A stretch of 64,000 nt of DNA from Bacteroides luhongzhouii (lineage in GTDB: Bacteria > Bacteroidota > Bacteroidia > Bacteroidales > Bacteroidaceae). Positions 18,434 through 28,028 of the stretch are shown in pieces. The stretch covers positions 1,116,001-1,180,000 of the forward strand of contig NZ_CP059973.1 in assembly GCF_009193295.2 (NCBI RefSeq). The letters are read 5' to 3'. Both the position numbers and the translations under genes were made by a program. The notes beneath the pieces are model-generated. The model saw only the letters and a list, made by a program, of their open reading frames with translations, did no database searches and was not told the DNA's origin. Within the stretch, counting starts at the first letter, position 1. Every line of letters begins with the position of its first letter.

Positions 18434-18461
18434 AACATAAATAATTCTCTGAAGGCCTAAG

Positions 18462-18495
18462 GCTGCAAACTTTTATGGGGTTTGCAGCTTTTTTT
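18462..18495 (+). terminator. Intrinsic terminator of the short transcript
   Basis: GCTGCAAAC (18462-18470) pairs with GTTTGCAGC (18480-18488), followed by a run of seven T. The loop has nine bases. Confidence 0.85.
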
Positions 18496-18536
18496 GTTGC
18501 ATAAAATTAAGTAGAAACTACTAAAACGGTAGATGA

Positions 18537-18596
18537 GAGTTTATAATAAACTCCAGACCCGTTTATAATAAACGATGAAGTTTTTTATTATAAACT
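18537..18596. repeat. Three copies of a TTTATAATAAA-type palindrome
   Basis: Copy 1 (18537-18553) has arms GAGTTTA and TAAACTC around TAA. Copy 2 (18560-18574) has arms CGTTTA and TAAACG around TAA. A third, TTTATTATAAACT (about 18584-18596), is the reverse complement of the same core. Such spacing suggests protein binding sites or unstable RNA structure. No partner is known. Confidence 0.6.
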
Positions 18597-18759
18597 AAAA
18601 AAAGAGTCTGTGCATAAATGGTAAACTATTTTCAACAGACAAGAAAGACAAGAAAACAAATGAATGATTTCAGCTGGAATAAACAGTAAATATTGGATAC
18701 AAACATATCATTCATAAATTTGGAATGTTAATAACACACCTTGTTATCTGCTTCAACAA

Positions 18760-21700
18760 TCACTCTTCGTCTTTTTCGCCTTGCTCTTCGTCTTCTTTCG
18801 CCTTATTCCTATATCCTAAAGGACTTACTCCGTAAGCTTCCTTGAAACAACGGCCAAAATAACGTGGTGAGCTGAATCCGGTCTTATCGGAGATTTCCGA
18901 GATACTTAACGTCAGGTCACTTCTCAACAAAAAAGCGGCCCGTTTCAGGCGAACGGTAGAAAGGAACTCATTAGGTGTCTGTCCTGTGATACCTTTTATT
19001 TTCTGAAAAAAGTAGGTGCGGGACATACATAACTCACGAATCAGCTCACTCAAACTAAATTCAGAGTTATCCATGTTCCGTTCGATAATTTCCATCGTAC
19101 GTTCCAGTAAATCTTCGTCCATAGGATTAGTAGCCAGTATCCGCGCAGGTGCTTGTGGTTGCTTGCTGAATTTCTCCTGTAAGATACGCCGGCTGTTTAC
19201 CAGGTTATTACAACGGGAGATAAGCAGACTGGTATGGAAGGGTTTCGTTATATAATCATCCGCACCGGTACGCAGCCCCTCCAATGTATGCTCAATCGCA
19301 GTGCGGGCCGTAAGAAGTACCACAGGAATATGACAGGTGGCAAAATCTGATTTTATCTCCTTGCACAATTCGGTTCCCGTCATTCGGGGCATCACTACAT
19401 CGCTAAGAATAATATCCGGCTGTTCCTCCCTGCCTTTCTGCAACCCTTCTTCTCCGTCAGCGGCAGTCAATACTTCGTAATAGGGTGAGAATAACCCTGC
19501 CAGCATTTCACGCAACGAATCATTATCTTCCACAATCAGCATTTTAGCTCCTTTGATACGTTCTTTTACCGGTTCTTCTTCCTGTTCCTCCTGCCCTGTG
19601 ATAAGAAACGCATCTGTTTTTGCTGCCACCACTTCATTTTTTGTCATTTCGTCCAGCTGTTCATCAGTGAAATGCTCTTTACCCAATTTTAATGTAAGAA
19701 TAAATACAGTTTCCTCATCGGGAATACTGTTTGCAGTCAAAGTTCCATGATGAAGTTCCGCCAACCCTTTGCTCAAAGCCAGACCGATGCCAGTACCTTC
19801 AGATACAGTAGAGCTTTTCTCTACCTGATAAAAACGGGTGAAAATCTTCTCCAGTTCCTCCGGCTCAATCCCCTTCCCACTGTTCCGCACTTCAACTACT
19901 GCTTCATCAACCTTTCTGTAGACATGAATCACAATTGCACCGGATTGAGGCGTATATTTAAAAGCATTAGAAAGTAAATTACTAATAATTTTCTGTATCT
20001 GCCGCGCATCGTACCATACTTCCAAATCTTCCTCTTCCTTCACGAAACGGAAATCAATCTGCCGGGTAGCCGCATATTCCGCATAAAGCAAATAATTTTC
20101 ATATAAGAAATCAATCAAATTGTGCCTGCGGACTTTTATCTTCATGTGCCCTTGCTCTTGTTTGCGAAAATCGAGCAACTCTGAAATCAACTCCCGAAGC
20201 TGAATACCATTCTTATAGACATTCAGTAATTTATTATAAATGGAAGGAGCAAATGCCTGCATCTGCAACAATGTCTCCATCTGCCCTATAATGATTGTAA
20301 GCGGTGTACGGAATTCATGAGAAATATTCGTAAAGAAACGAAGTTTGGATTGGTTCATCTCCTCCACATCACGGATATGCTGCTGTTCATATTTCAATGA
20401 TTCGCGAAGATGGAAACGCGTCTGATAAGTCCTGACTACATAATATAAAAGTCCGCCGGCAATTGCTATATAAATAAGATACGCCCATGTCGTTTTATAG
20501 AAAGGAGGCAACACACAAATATCCAGCCGGTAATCTGCCTGAAACGCTTTATTCTTACCAATTGATTTAATCAACAATGTATACTCTCCGGCAGGTAAAT
20601 TAGTATAGGTAATTGTGTTCTGTCCTCGTGTGCTAGTCCAGTCCTTCGAAAAGCCATCTAACCGATAAACGATTTCATCTTTATTGGCCGGAAGATAATT
20701 GGATGCCGCAAACTCGAAACTGAATATCGAGTGATTACTTTTCAATACGATAGAAGAAGCATCGTAAAGAGAGACCGAAAGAATCCCCGAATTATCGCCT
20801 ACATGAACTTCATTTCCATTCACCAACAACCGATCGGGAATAATCCGATAATGCTTGTAGACAATGTTCAGCTGTTTTTCATAGAAAGAAACCATACCAT
20901 TCATTCCTCCCAGGAAAATTTCTCCATCCCTAGTCTGGCACAAAGAACCTTCATTCAAAGTAGTAAAAGGAAAGCCATTGGCATGATTATAGTTACTGAA
21001 CATCCGGCTAACCGGATCAAAAATGCAAAACCCCTGATTGGTAGTCAATAAAAGACGTCCGTTTTGAGATTCACAAACAGAGTACACACAGTCACTCCCC
21101 AATCCATCCTGCCTGGATGTAAAGCGTTCAAAATCATTTGTTTCAGGACGATACAGATTCAGTCCTCCTCCCATCGTACTTAGCCAGATTCGCTGGTTCC
21201 TATCCTCTGCAATGCAGGTAACCATATTATCACTAATACTGTTTTTCTTATTCAGATCAAAAGAATAAAGTATAGACTCTTTAGTGTCCATATTGTAACA
21301 ATACACACCTTTACCCTCCACCGCTATCCAGAGACTTCCTTTCGAATCAATCTTAAGATAATGCGCCAGCACATCAGTCAGCAAGGTAAAGGAAGCTGTT
21401 TCAGGATGGAAAAGATACACTCCGTCATAAGAGGCAATGACTAGTTTATCCTGATAACCTACGATACTCAATACCACATCCGATGCATGGTCCTCCTTAT
21501 TCACATTATAGTGTAAGAAACGCCCGGTTCGCAAGTCCAATTTATTGAATCCTCCCTGATGGGTACCAACCCAGACAGAATTGCGTTGACGATCATAATA
21601 CAGACACTTAACTTTGTTTTGTGAAAGACTGTTTATCCCTTCTATATGCCTGTACCACTTAAATTCTTTTGTCCGGCGATCATACAGATTCAATCCTCCT

Positions 21701-22812
21701 CCTTCCGTAGCAATCCAGAGTTGTCCTTCTTCTCCTTCAATAATAGTCCCTACAATGGGAGAGCTAAGCCCCTCGCATTCATTCTTAGACAATTTATAAT
21801 GGGTATATATCTTATAATCGGGATTAAAATAGTTGACTCCTCCGAAATATGTACCTATCCAAAAGGTTCCCTGATGATCTTTGAGAATACTGAATATGGA
21901 AGAATCACTTAAGCTGCCGGGAGCATCCGTAGTAGTAAAATGAGTAAAGACTCCGGTTTTCTTATCCAGTTTATCCAGTCCTCGTTCAGTGCCTATCCAA
22001 AAATTCCCCTGTTCATCTTCACAAACATTGCGGACGGAATTGTCGGCAATACTGTTTATACTTCCCGCCTCCCTTTGATAATGGATCATCTGCCCATTCT
22101 TGGAAATACGATATAAACCATTATCCCACATGCAAACCCATACATCTCCATTAGAATCCTGATAAAGATTATAGATATAAGTACCCGCAAAAAGATGTCG
22201 TTCCTCTTTACCCTCCGGATCCATGACATAGAGGCCATCGTTGTAAGAGCCAATCCAGAATCGTCCGGACTTATCCTTCAACAGACAATTAGGCAACACC
22301 TGTCCCGGAAAGTTACAATAGGATGTTTGTACTCCGGTCGTTTCCTCTCTTTCATATATCCTGCCATAGGTACCCATAAACAATTTGCCATCACAATAAG
22401 TAATAGCGGTCATCCACTCTTTCTGTTTATCGGAAATGTGAGTGAATGTTTCAGTCTTCATATCGAATTTACTGATTCCTTCTGTGGTAAGTACGTATAT
22501 CAGCCCCTTTCCATTGCCGCAAATTCTTCTGACAGTACGTCCCAACAGAGTGGTCGGATTCCCTTTTTCCTCCTTATAGGTTTTAATGCGATTACCGTTA
22601 TAAACATTCAGACCATCCCGGGTTCCAATCCAGATTTGTCCCCATTCGTCATTATAAAGTGCATATACGGTAAATTGCGAAAGTCCGTTATCGGTAGTCA
22701 GATAATTGAAAGACATATCCTGTGCATAAGCCGAAGGAAAAACGGCAAAGCTCAAAAGAAAAAATAGCCGGATTATTATCGTCTTGTTCCTCATATGGTG
22801 TATTCGTATCAT
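18760..22812 (-). CDS. Hybrid two-component system sensor/regulator (HTCS)
   Basis: The 1350-residue protein joins all parts of a two-component system. It has a signal peptide (ends near AYAQ31), two beta-propellers made of repeats such as IWIGTRDGL and FWIGTERGL (to about 650), a Y_Y_Y domain (about 660-770), one membrane segment (about 775-795), a histidine kinase with H832 in SHEFRTPL, an ATPase domain (GTGIGLALSK), a receiver with D1138 (IILSDVVMP), and an AraC-type DNA-binding domain at 1235-1335. HTCS proteins sense an oligosaccharide in the periplasm and activate the PUL. The start may be M7 at 22794, which gives a tidier signal peptide. It is divergent from susC. The TTGTACG direct repeats before both arms are its likely binding sites. 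Confidence 0.95.
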   Translation of the reverse strand: MIRIHHMRNKTIIIRLFFLLSFAVFPSAYAQDMSFNYLTTDNGLSQFTVYALYNDEWGQIWIGTRDGLNVYNGNRIKTYKEEKGNPTTLLGRTVRRICGNGKGLIYVLTTEGISKFDMKTETFTHISDKQKEWMTAITYCDGKLFMGTYGRIYEREETTGVQTSYCNFPGQVLPNCLLKDKSGRFWIGSYNDGLYVMDPEGKEERHLFAGTYIYNLYQDSNGDVWVCMWDNGLYRISKNGQMIHYQREAGSINSIADNSVRNVCEDEQGNFWIGTERGLDKLDKKTGVFTHFTTTDAPGSLSDSSIFSILKDHQGTFWIGTYFGGVNYFNPDYKIYTHYKLSKNECEGLSSPIVGTIIEGEEGQLWIATEGGGLNLYDRRTKEFKWYRHIEGINSLSQNKVKCLYYDRQRNSVWVGTHQGGFNKLDLRTGRFLHYNVNKEDHASDVVLSIVGYQDKLVIASYDGVYLFHPETASFTLLTDVLAHYLKIDSKGSLWIAVEGKGVYCYNMDTKESILYSFDLNKKNSISDNMVTCIAEDRNQRIWLSTMGGGLNLYRPETNDFERFTSRQDGLGSDCVYSVCESQNGRLLLTTNQGFCIFDPVSRMFSNYNHANGFPFTTLNEGSLCQTRDGEIFLGGMNGMVSFYEKQLNIVYKHYRIIPDRLLVNGNEVHVGDNSGILSVSLYDASSIVLKSNHSIFSFEFAASNYLPANKDEIVYRLDGFSKDWTSTRGQNTITYTNLPAGEYTLLIKSIGKNKAFQADYRLDICVLPPFYKTTWAYLIYIAIAGGLLYYVVRTYQTRFHLRESLKYEQQHIRDVEEMNQSKLRFFTNISHEFRTPLTIIIGQMETLLQMQAFAPSIYNKLLNVYKNGIQLRELISELLDFRKQEQGHMKIKVRRHNLIDFLYENYLLYAEYAATRQIDFRFVKEEEDLEVWYDARQIQKIISNLLSNAFKYTPQSGAIVIHVYRKVDEAVVEVRNSGKGIEPEELEKIFTRFYQVEKSSTVSEGTGIGLALSKGLAELHHGTLTANSIPDEETVFILTLKLGKEHFTDEQLDEMTKNEVVAAKTDAFLITGQEEQEEEPVKERIKGAKMLIVEDNDSLREMLAGLFSPYYEVLTAADGEEGLQKGREEQPDIILSDVVMPRMTGTELCKEIKSDFATCHIPVVLLTARTAIEHTLEGLRTGADDYITKPFHTSLLISRCNNLVNSRRILQEKFSKQPQAPARILATNPMDEDLLERTMEIIERNMDNSEFSLSELIRELCMSRTYFFQKIKGITGQTPNEFLSTVRLKRAAFLLRSDLTLSISEISDKTGFSSPRYFGRCFKEAYGVSPLGYRNKAKEDEEQGEKDEE

Positions 22813-22855
22813 TTAGTATTAGTTATAAAACACTATATCGTCCCGGTTCTGTATG

Positions 22856-22863
22856 CAAAATTA
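22856..22863 (-). promoter_or_regulatory. -7 box of the HTCS promoter
   Basis: The minus strand reads TAATTTTG (TAnnTTTG), 43 bases before the longest HTCS start. No convincing -33 box is seen. It is separate from the SusC promoter, so the regulator can be made at a low constant level. Confidence 0.45.
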
Positions 22864-22920
22864 GTCTTCTTTCTGTATAATTCTCCGATTAAATTAGATA
22901 TTTTAGGGCAAAATTGCAGA

Positions 22921-22951
22921 TTTGTACGGAAAATGCCACTCGTTTGTACGG
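22921..22951 (+). promoter_or_regulatory. Probable HTCS operator, copy 1 (direct repeat)
   Basis: TTTGTACGG occurs at 22921-22929 and again at 22943-22951, a period of 22. The second copy ends 29 bases before the likely -7 box at 22981. The copy before GH29 has the same design. Confidence 0.7.
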
Positions 22952-22980
22952 TAAGTAGAGACGGACGGACGATTAGTGAC

Positions 22981-22988
22981 GAGATTTG
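22981..22988 (+). promoter_or_regulatory. Likely -7 box of the SusC operon
   Basis: GAGATTTG is a weak form of TAnnTTTG but lies at the same distance from the direct repeats (29 bases) as the good box of the GH29 operon (30 bases). A weak box fits a promoter that needs an activator. The start codon must then be downstream, at 23019. Confidence 0.5.
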
Positions 22989-23018
22989 CGTATCATTTTA
23001 ATCGTAAATTTAATAATC

Positions 23019-26000
23019 ATGAAAATGCATGTACCAGAAAGCAAACGAATCATGTCGTTATTGATCATGCTGCTAACTACATCTTTTATCTTTGCCCAAG
23101 TTACCGTCACAGGTAATGTTCGAGATGAAAGAGGGGATGAAGTCATTGGAGCCACCGTATTACTGGTCGGTAGCCAGCACGGAGTGATCACAGATGTTGA
23201 CGGGAATTTCAAATTGAATATTCCCGATGCAAAAACAGCCGTTTTACAAATTTCGTATGTAGGCTATGAGACACAAAAAATTGCCCTTAAAGGCAAAACA
23301 AAAGTCAGTGTAACCTTGGCAGAAGTAGCCAATGCACTAAACGAAGTCATGGTAGTGGCATACGGTACGCAGAAGAAAGAGACACTAACAGGTGCTATCT
23401 CCTCCGTTAAAACCGACGGACTGCTCCGTTCTCCCAATGCAAGTATTGCAAGTTCACTAGCCGGACAGGTAACCGGATTATCTTCTGTCTCTACCAGCGG
23501 ACAACCCGGAAAAGAAGATCCTTCTATTTATATTCGTGGAGTAGGATCGTTGACAGAAGGCGCTTCTTCTCCTCTTATATTAGTAGACGGGGTAGAACGT
23601 TCATTCTTCCAGATGGACCCGAATGAAATAGAAAGTGTTACAGTATTGAAGGACGCATCGGCGACAGCTGTATTCGGAGTACGTGGTGCCAATGGTGTTA
23701 TCCTGGTAACCACCCGTCGTGGTCAGGAAGGTAAGGCAACAATCTCTATCACTTCTTCTGTCGGCGTCCAGCAACCTACCCGTATATTAAAGATGGCAGA
23801 CAGTTACACCTACGCCACCTTATTTAATGAAATGAATGATAATGACGGGAAGAGCAAACATACCTTCGACGACTATGCGCTGGAACGCTTCCGTTTGGGT
23901 GACGACCCCATCATGTATCCCAATATAAACTGGAGAAAATATATCATGAAAAACTCGTCCATACAGACACAGCACAACCTGAACATAAGTGGAGGAACTG
24001 ACCGCGTGCGTTACTTCATTTCCATGGGCTTTTTATGGCAGGACGGACTTTTCCGGCAATTTAAAGAATTGGATTACAATAATAATTATAGCTATACCCG
24101 ATATAACTACCGGGGTAACCTCGACCTTGACATCACCAAGTCTACGTTACTGAAAGTCGGCTTAGGAGGTATCGTCGGTATCACTCACGAACCGAATGAC
24201 CAGGATTATCCTTACGGATTATTCTCTCTTATCAATATGGCACAGCCATTCAACAGTCCGGGTGTTATAGATGGTAAACTTGTACTGACCGACCCGGGAA
24301 AATATGACGGCGTCCTGATGGACAACAATGCACTGGGACGTTACTACGGACAAGGATATGACCAGGCAACCAGCAATACCATGAATATGGACTTGCAATT
24401 AACCCAAAAGCTTGATTTCATCACGAAAGGATTATCCGTAGAAGCGAAAGGAGCCTATAACACTTATTATGTGTTTAAACAAAAACGTTATGGTTCGGTA
24501 GAAACCTATACTCCGTATTACCAATCGGCTTTGGAAAGTCCTGGACTTGATATGAATGATCCATCCTACAACAAAACGATTGTCTATCGTGTATCCGGTC
24601 AAAACAAACGCTTGAGTTACAGTGAAGATAATAACACAAGAGGACGTGACTGGTACTTTGAAGCAAGTCTGCGTTATAACCGTAAATTCGGCGAACACAA
24701 TGTTGGCGGGCTCTTATTATATAACCAAAGCAAAAAATACTACCCCAAAACTTTCACGGAAGTACCGACTGCTTATGTAGGATTAGTGGGACGTCTGACT
24801 TATGATTATAAGTCCCGTTATGTGGGTGAATTCAATTTCGGATACAATGGTTCCGAGAACTTTGCACCGGAGAAACGTTTTGGTTTCTTCCCTTCCGGTT
24901 CTATCGGTTATGTGATTTCTGAAGAAGCATTCATGAAAAAACAGAAAGTAGTGGATTATTTGAAACTACGTGCTTCGATCGGCCTGGTAGGTAATGACAA
25001 TATCAGTGACAACCGTTTCCTCTATCTATCCAATTCTTGGCTGGTAGACCAGTTACCCGGTGAAAAAGATTACTGGAACGCTTACAAGAATGGGTATAAT
25101 TTCGGCTTTAATAATGGCAACATGATAAAAGGAGCGATTGAAAGCCGCATCGGTAATCCAAACGTAAGCTGGGAAACAGCCTTGAAGCAAAACTACGGTA
25201 TTGATGTCAACTTCCTCAACAATCGTTTGAAGGTCAGTGCCGATATTTTCTTCGAAGACCGGAAAGATATCCTCATTAAAAGACAGACTATTCCTATCAC
25301 CACCAATCTGACAAGTGACAACTTGCCGGTAGTCAATATGGGACGTGTCAAAAACCATGGATATGAAATAGACCTGAAATGGGAAGATCTCATTAAAGGC
25401 AAACTTCACTACTATATCAACGCCAATGTTTCCTATAATAGGAACAAGATTATCTTCCAGGATGAAGTGGAACCCAACGAACCCTACCAATGGAGAACCG
25501 GACAACCCGTCGGGACAATCTTCGGATACGTAGCAGACGGATTCTATAATGACAACGATTTCAAGGATGGCAAACTAAAAGAAGGACTCCCGAAACCAAC
25601 CATGGATGTATCTCCGGGTGATGTGAAGTATACCGATTTGAACGGCGACGGTCTGATTACTGATGACGACCAACGTGCCATTGGTAATCCTACACGTCCT
25701 GCCTACACCTGGGGTTTGAACTATGGAGCGGACTATAAAGGCTTTTTCTTCTCCATGAACTGGACAGCCGCTACCGAGCGTTCACTGGTTCTTGACTATT
25801 TCTTCCGCAAACCATTCGGAAACAATGCCAACAATGCCCTGATGCAGTTCCATGCTGATAACCGCTGGACACCGGCAACAGCTGAAACAGCAACCGTGCC
25901 GCGTTTTGCCACCAAGTCAATGGACTACAACAGTTACACCTCTTCTTTATGGGTAAAAAACGGGAACTTCCTGAAATTGAAAACACTCACAATCGGATAC

Positions 26001-26183
26001 AACTTCAAAGAACGGAAAGCACTCAAGAAACTGGGAATATCTCAATTAGGTATCAAATTTAGCGGATATAATTTGTTGACTTTCGACAGTTTCAAAATTA
26101 TGGATCCGGAATGTACACCGGGGCTGACTGACTCTTATCCGATTATTAAAATCTATAATATAGGAATAAACTTAACTTTCTAA
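23019..26183 (+). CDS. SusC-like TonB-dependent outer-membrane transporter (1 of 3)
   Basis: From the ATG at 23019 the protein is 1054 residues. It has a signal peptide ending FIFAQ, a carboxypeptidase-D-like N-terminal domain (VTVTGNVRDERGDEVIGA), a TonB-box region near VMVVAYGTQKKETLTGAIS, a plug (SPLILVDGVERS, VLKDASATAVFGVRGANG), and a large beta-barrel ending in aromatic residues (NIGINLTF). It imports oligosaccharides together with its SusD partner, which follows after 13 bases. A longer start at 22986 would be a TTG inside the likely promoter, so I reject it. It is first in the five-gene plus-strand arm. Confidence 0.95.
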   Translation: MKMHVPESKRIMSLLIMLLTTSFIFAQVTVTGNVRDERGDEVIGATVLLVGSQHGVITDVDGNFKLNIPDAKTAVLQISYVGYETQKIALKGKTKVSVTLAEVANALNEVMVVAYGTQKKETLTGAISSVKTDGLLRSPNASIASSLAGQVTGLSSVSTSGQPGKEDPSIYIRGVGSLTEGASSPLILVDGVERSFFQMDPNEIESVTVLKDASATAVFGVRGANGVILVTTRRGQEGKATISITSSVGVQQPTRILKMADSYTYATLFNEMNDNDGKSKHTFDDYALERFRLGDDPIMYPNINWRKYIMKNSSIQTQHNLNISGGTDRVRYFISMGFLWQDGLFRQFKELDYNNNYSYTRYNYRGNLDLDITKSTLLKVGLGGIVGITHEPNDQDYPYGLFSLINMAQPFNSPGVIDGKLVLTDPGKYDGVLMDNNALGRYYGQGYDQATSNTMNMDLQLTQKLDFITKGLSVEAKGAYNTYYVFKQKRYGSVETYTPYYQSALESPGLDMNDPSYNKTIVYRVSGQNKRLSYSEDNNTRGRDWYFEASLRYNRKFGEHNVGGLLLYNQSKKYYPKTFTEVPTAYVGLVGRLTYDYKSRYVGEFNFGYNGSENFAPEKRFGFFPSGSIGYVISEEAFMKKQKVVDYLKLRASIGLVGNDNISDNRFLYLSNSWLVDQLPGEKDYWNAYKNGYNFGFNNGNMIKGAIESRIGNPNVSWETALKQNYGIDVNFLNNRLKVSADIFFEDRKDILIKRQTIPITTNLTSDNLPVVNMGRVKNHGYEIDLKWEDLIKGKLHYYINANVSYNRNKIIFQDEVEPNEPYQWRTGQPVGTIFGYVADGFYNDNDFKDGKLKEGLPKPTMDVSPGDVKYTDLNGDGLITDDDQRAIGNPTRPAYTWGLNYGADYKGFFFSMNWTAATERSLVLDYFFRKPFGNNANNALMQFHADNRWTPATAETATVPRFATKSMDYNSYTSSLWVKNGNFLKLKTLTIGYNFKERKALKKLGISQLGIKFSGYNLLTFDSFKIMDPECTPGLTDSYPIIKIYNIGINLTF

Positions 26184-26196
26184 GCCATCTAAAATC

Positions 26197-27993
26197 ATGA
26201 AAAGAAGAAACCTATTACATACAGGCATTGCAGCCGTACTACTATTGTCGACAGGTGCATGCGAGGACTTCAAATTCGGGAATGCTTTTCTTGACAAGCC
26301 GTTCACCACAGACATTACGATCGATACGGTATACGCACATAAAGTTTATGCCGAACAGGCACTAGCCGAAGTATACCGTTCGCTACCCGACTACCTACCC
26401 TCCGGTGGAAGATTGTGCTGGGGTATACTGGAAGGCATGACTGACTTGGGAGATGCGATCAAACCCAATGGAATACGCTCTTACTATACGGGAAATGTCA
26501 GTTCATCAACCGGCGATATGCCCTACATTCTTTATGAAGGAACTTCCGACCCTTCTTTTGGTATGTCTCCCATGACGGGAATCCGAAAAGCCTATATCTT
26601 CCTGGAAAATGTAGACCGGGTACCGGATATGACAGAACGTGAAAAGAGTATTCGAAAAGCGGAAGCAAAGATGATTATAGCTTTCCATTATTCCCAGATG
26701 TTACGCTACTTCGGAGGAATGCCCTGGATTGACCACTCCTATCTTCCCGAAGACGACATGACAACCACCCGTATGACTGTGGAGGAAACCGTGCAAAAGA
26801 TAATAGGATTATTGGATGAAGCAGCAAGAATACTTCCATGGAAAGTAAATGCAGCCGACGAAGGCAGAATGACAGCCGCCGGAGCATTAGCTTTGAAATC
26901 ACGTGTCCTGTTATTCGCCGCCAGTCCTCTATTCAACAATGAAAAGCCATTTATGGCTGGAGAAGCTGCCGACAAGCATTATGTATGGTATGGAAACTAC
27001 GCGGAATCCCGCTGGCAGGACGCATTGGATGCCGGACTGGAAATGCTTCGGGCAAATCAGGAGAACAACAATTTCTACCAACTGGTAAATACCGGAAAAC
27101 CGAGAGAAGACTTTGTCTCTGCCTACTTTGACCGTTATAACGGCGAAGTGCTTATCTCCTCGCACCGTTGGACCAATTACACCATAGGCACCAATTCTTT
27201 CGGAGAATTGCTTTATGGTATGGGAGGAGCCAGTGCCAACTATGCCGATATGTTTGAAATGGCAGACGGAACCCCGTTTGACTGGAACAACCCAACACAC
27301 AAAGCACATCCTTTCTTTGACGCACAGGGAAATCCCGTACGTGATATTCGTATGTACGAAACCCTCTATGTAAACGGCGATCAATTCCGGGGACGTGAGC
27401 TCCGCATAGCCAAAGGAGAAAGTGAAGGATGCGATGATATTTCACCTGTACTGTTCCGTCTAACCTATAACGGATATGGTATGCGCAAGTTCCAACGCGA
27501 CAGAGCCGATGAAGTGAATGGAAAATTCTATTCCTGCCCATTGATCCGCCTGCCTGAAATCTATCTGAATATTGCCGAAGCAATGAATGAACTGGGAAAA
27601 GCAACCACGAAAGATGAATTTGGAAACGATGCTTATGATTATATTAACATGGTTCGTAACCGGGTCAATATGCCGGACCTGACCACAGCAAAAGCTACTC
27701 CCGGAGCAGAACTACGTGAAGCTATCCTGCACGAGCGCGCCATCGAATTCGGCTATGAAGAGGTACGCTATTTCGACCTGACCCGCTGGAAACGCGATGA
27801 TTTGTTTAAAACTCCTATCGAGCGTCTTTTTATCACTAAAGACAGTCAGGGAGTTTTTGCCTACACCAAAGACAGAAAAGTGTACAACGAAAGGGGATGG
27901 ATTAAAAACTGGAGCGACCGTTATTTCCTGATCCCTATACCTTTGAGTGAAATCAACAAGAAATACGGACTGGTACAGAATCCCGGATGGTAA
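26197..27993 (+). CDS. SusD-like surface lipoprotein (1 of 3)
   Basis: The 598-residue protein has a lipobox STGAC22 followed by EDFKFG. It has the SusD helical repeats and the conserved end region with HERAIEFGYEEVRYFDLTRWKR and LIPIPLSEINKKYGLVQNPGW. SusD proteins cap the SusC barrel and bind the glycan at the cell surface. It is paired with the SusC gene 13 bases upstream. The next SusC starts 35 bases downstream. Confidence 0.95.
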   Translation: MKRRNLLHTGIAAVLLLSTGACEDFKFGNAFLDKPFTTDITIDTVYAHKVYAEQALAEVYRSLPDYLPSGGRLCWGILEGMTDLGDAIKPNGIRSYYTGNVSSSTGDMPYILYEGTSDPSFGMSPMTGIRKAYIFLENVDRVPDMTEREKSIRKAEAKMIIAFHYSQMLRYFGGMPWIDHSYLPEDDMTTTRMTVEETVQKIIGLLDEAARILPWKVNAADEGRMTAAGALALKSRVLLFAASPLFNNEKPFMAGEAADKHYVWYGNYAESRWQDALDAGLEMLRANQENNNFYQLVNTGKPREDFVSAYFDRYNGEVLISSHRWTNYTIGTNSFGELLYGMGGASANYADMFEMADGTPFDWNNPTHKAHPFFDAQGNPVRDIRMYETLYVNGDQFRGRELRIAKGESEGCDDISPVLFRLTYNGYGMRKFQRDRADEVNGKFYSCPLIRLPEIYLNIAEAMNELGKATTKDEFGNDAYDYINMVRNRVNMPDLTTAKATPGAELREAILHERAIEFGYEEVRYFDLTRWKRDDLFKTPIERLFITKDSQGVFAYTKDRKVYNERGWIKNWSDRYFLIPIPLSEINKKYGLVQNPGW

Positions 27994-28028
27994 TAAACAA
28001 TAAAAAGACAAATTTAAATCGAAAACGT

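Larger units (their letters stand above)
18434..18759. other. Gene-free stretch between short transcript and HTCS
   Basis: It holds the terminator at 18462-18495 and the GTTTATAATAAAC-type repeats at 18537-18596. From about 18600 to the HTCS stop I see nothing but AT-rich sequence. Confidence 0.6.
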
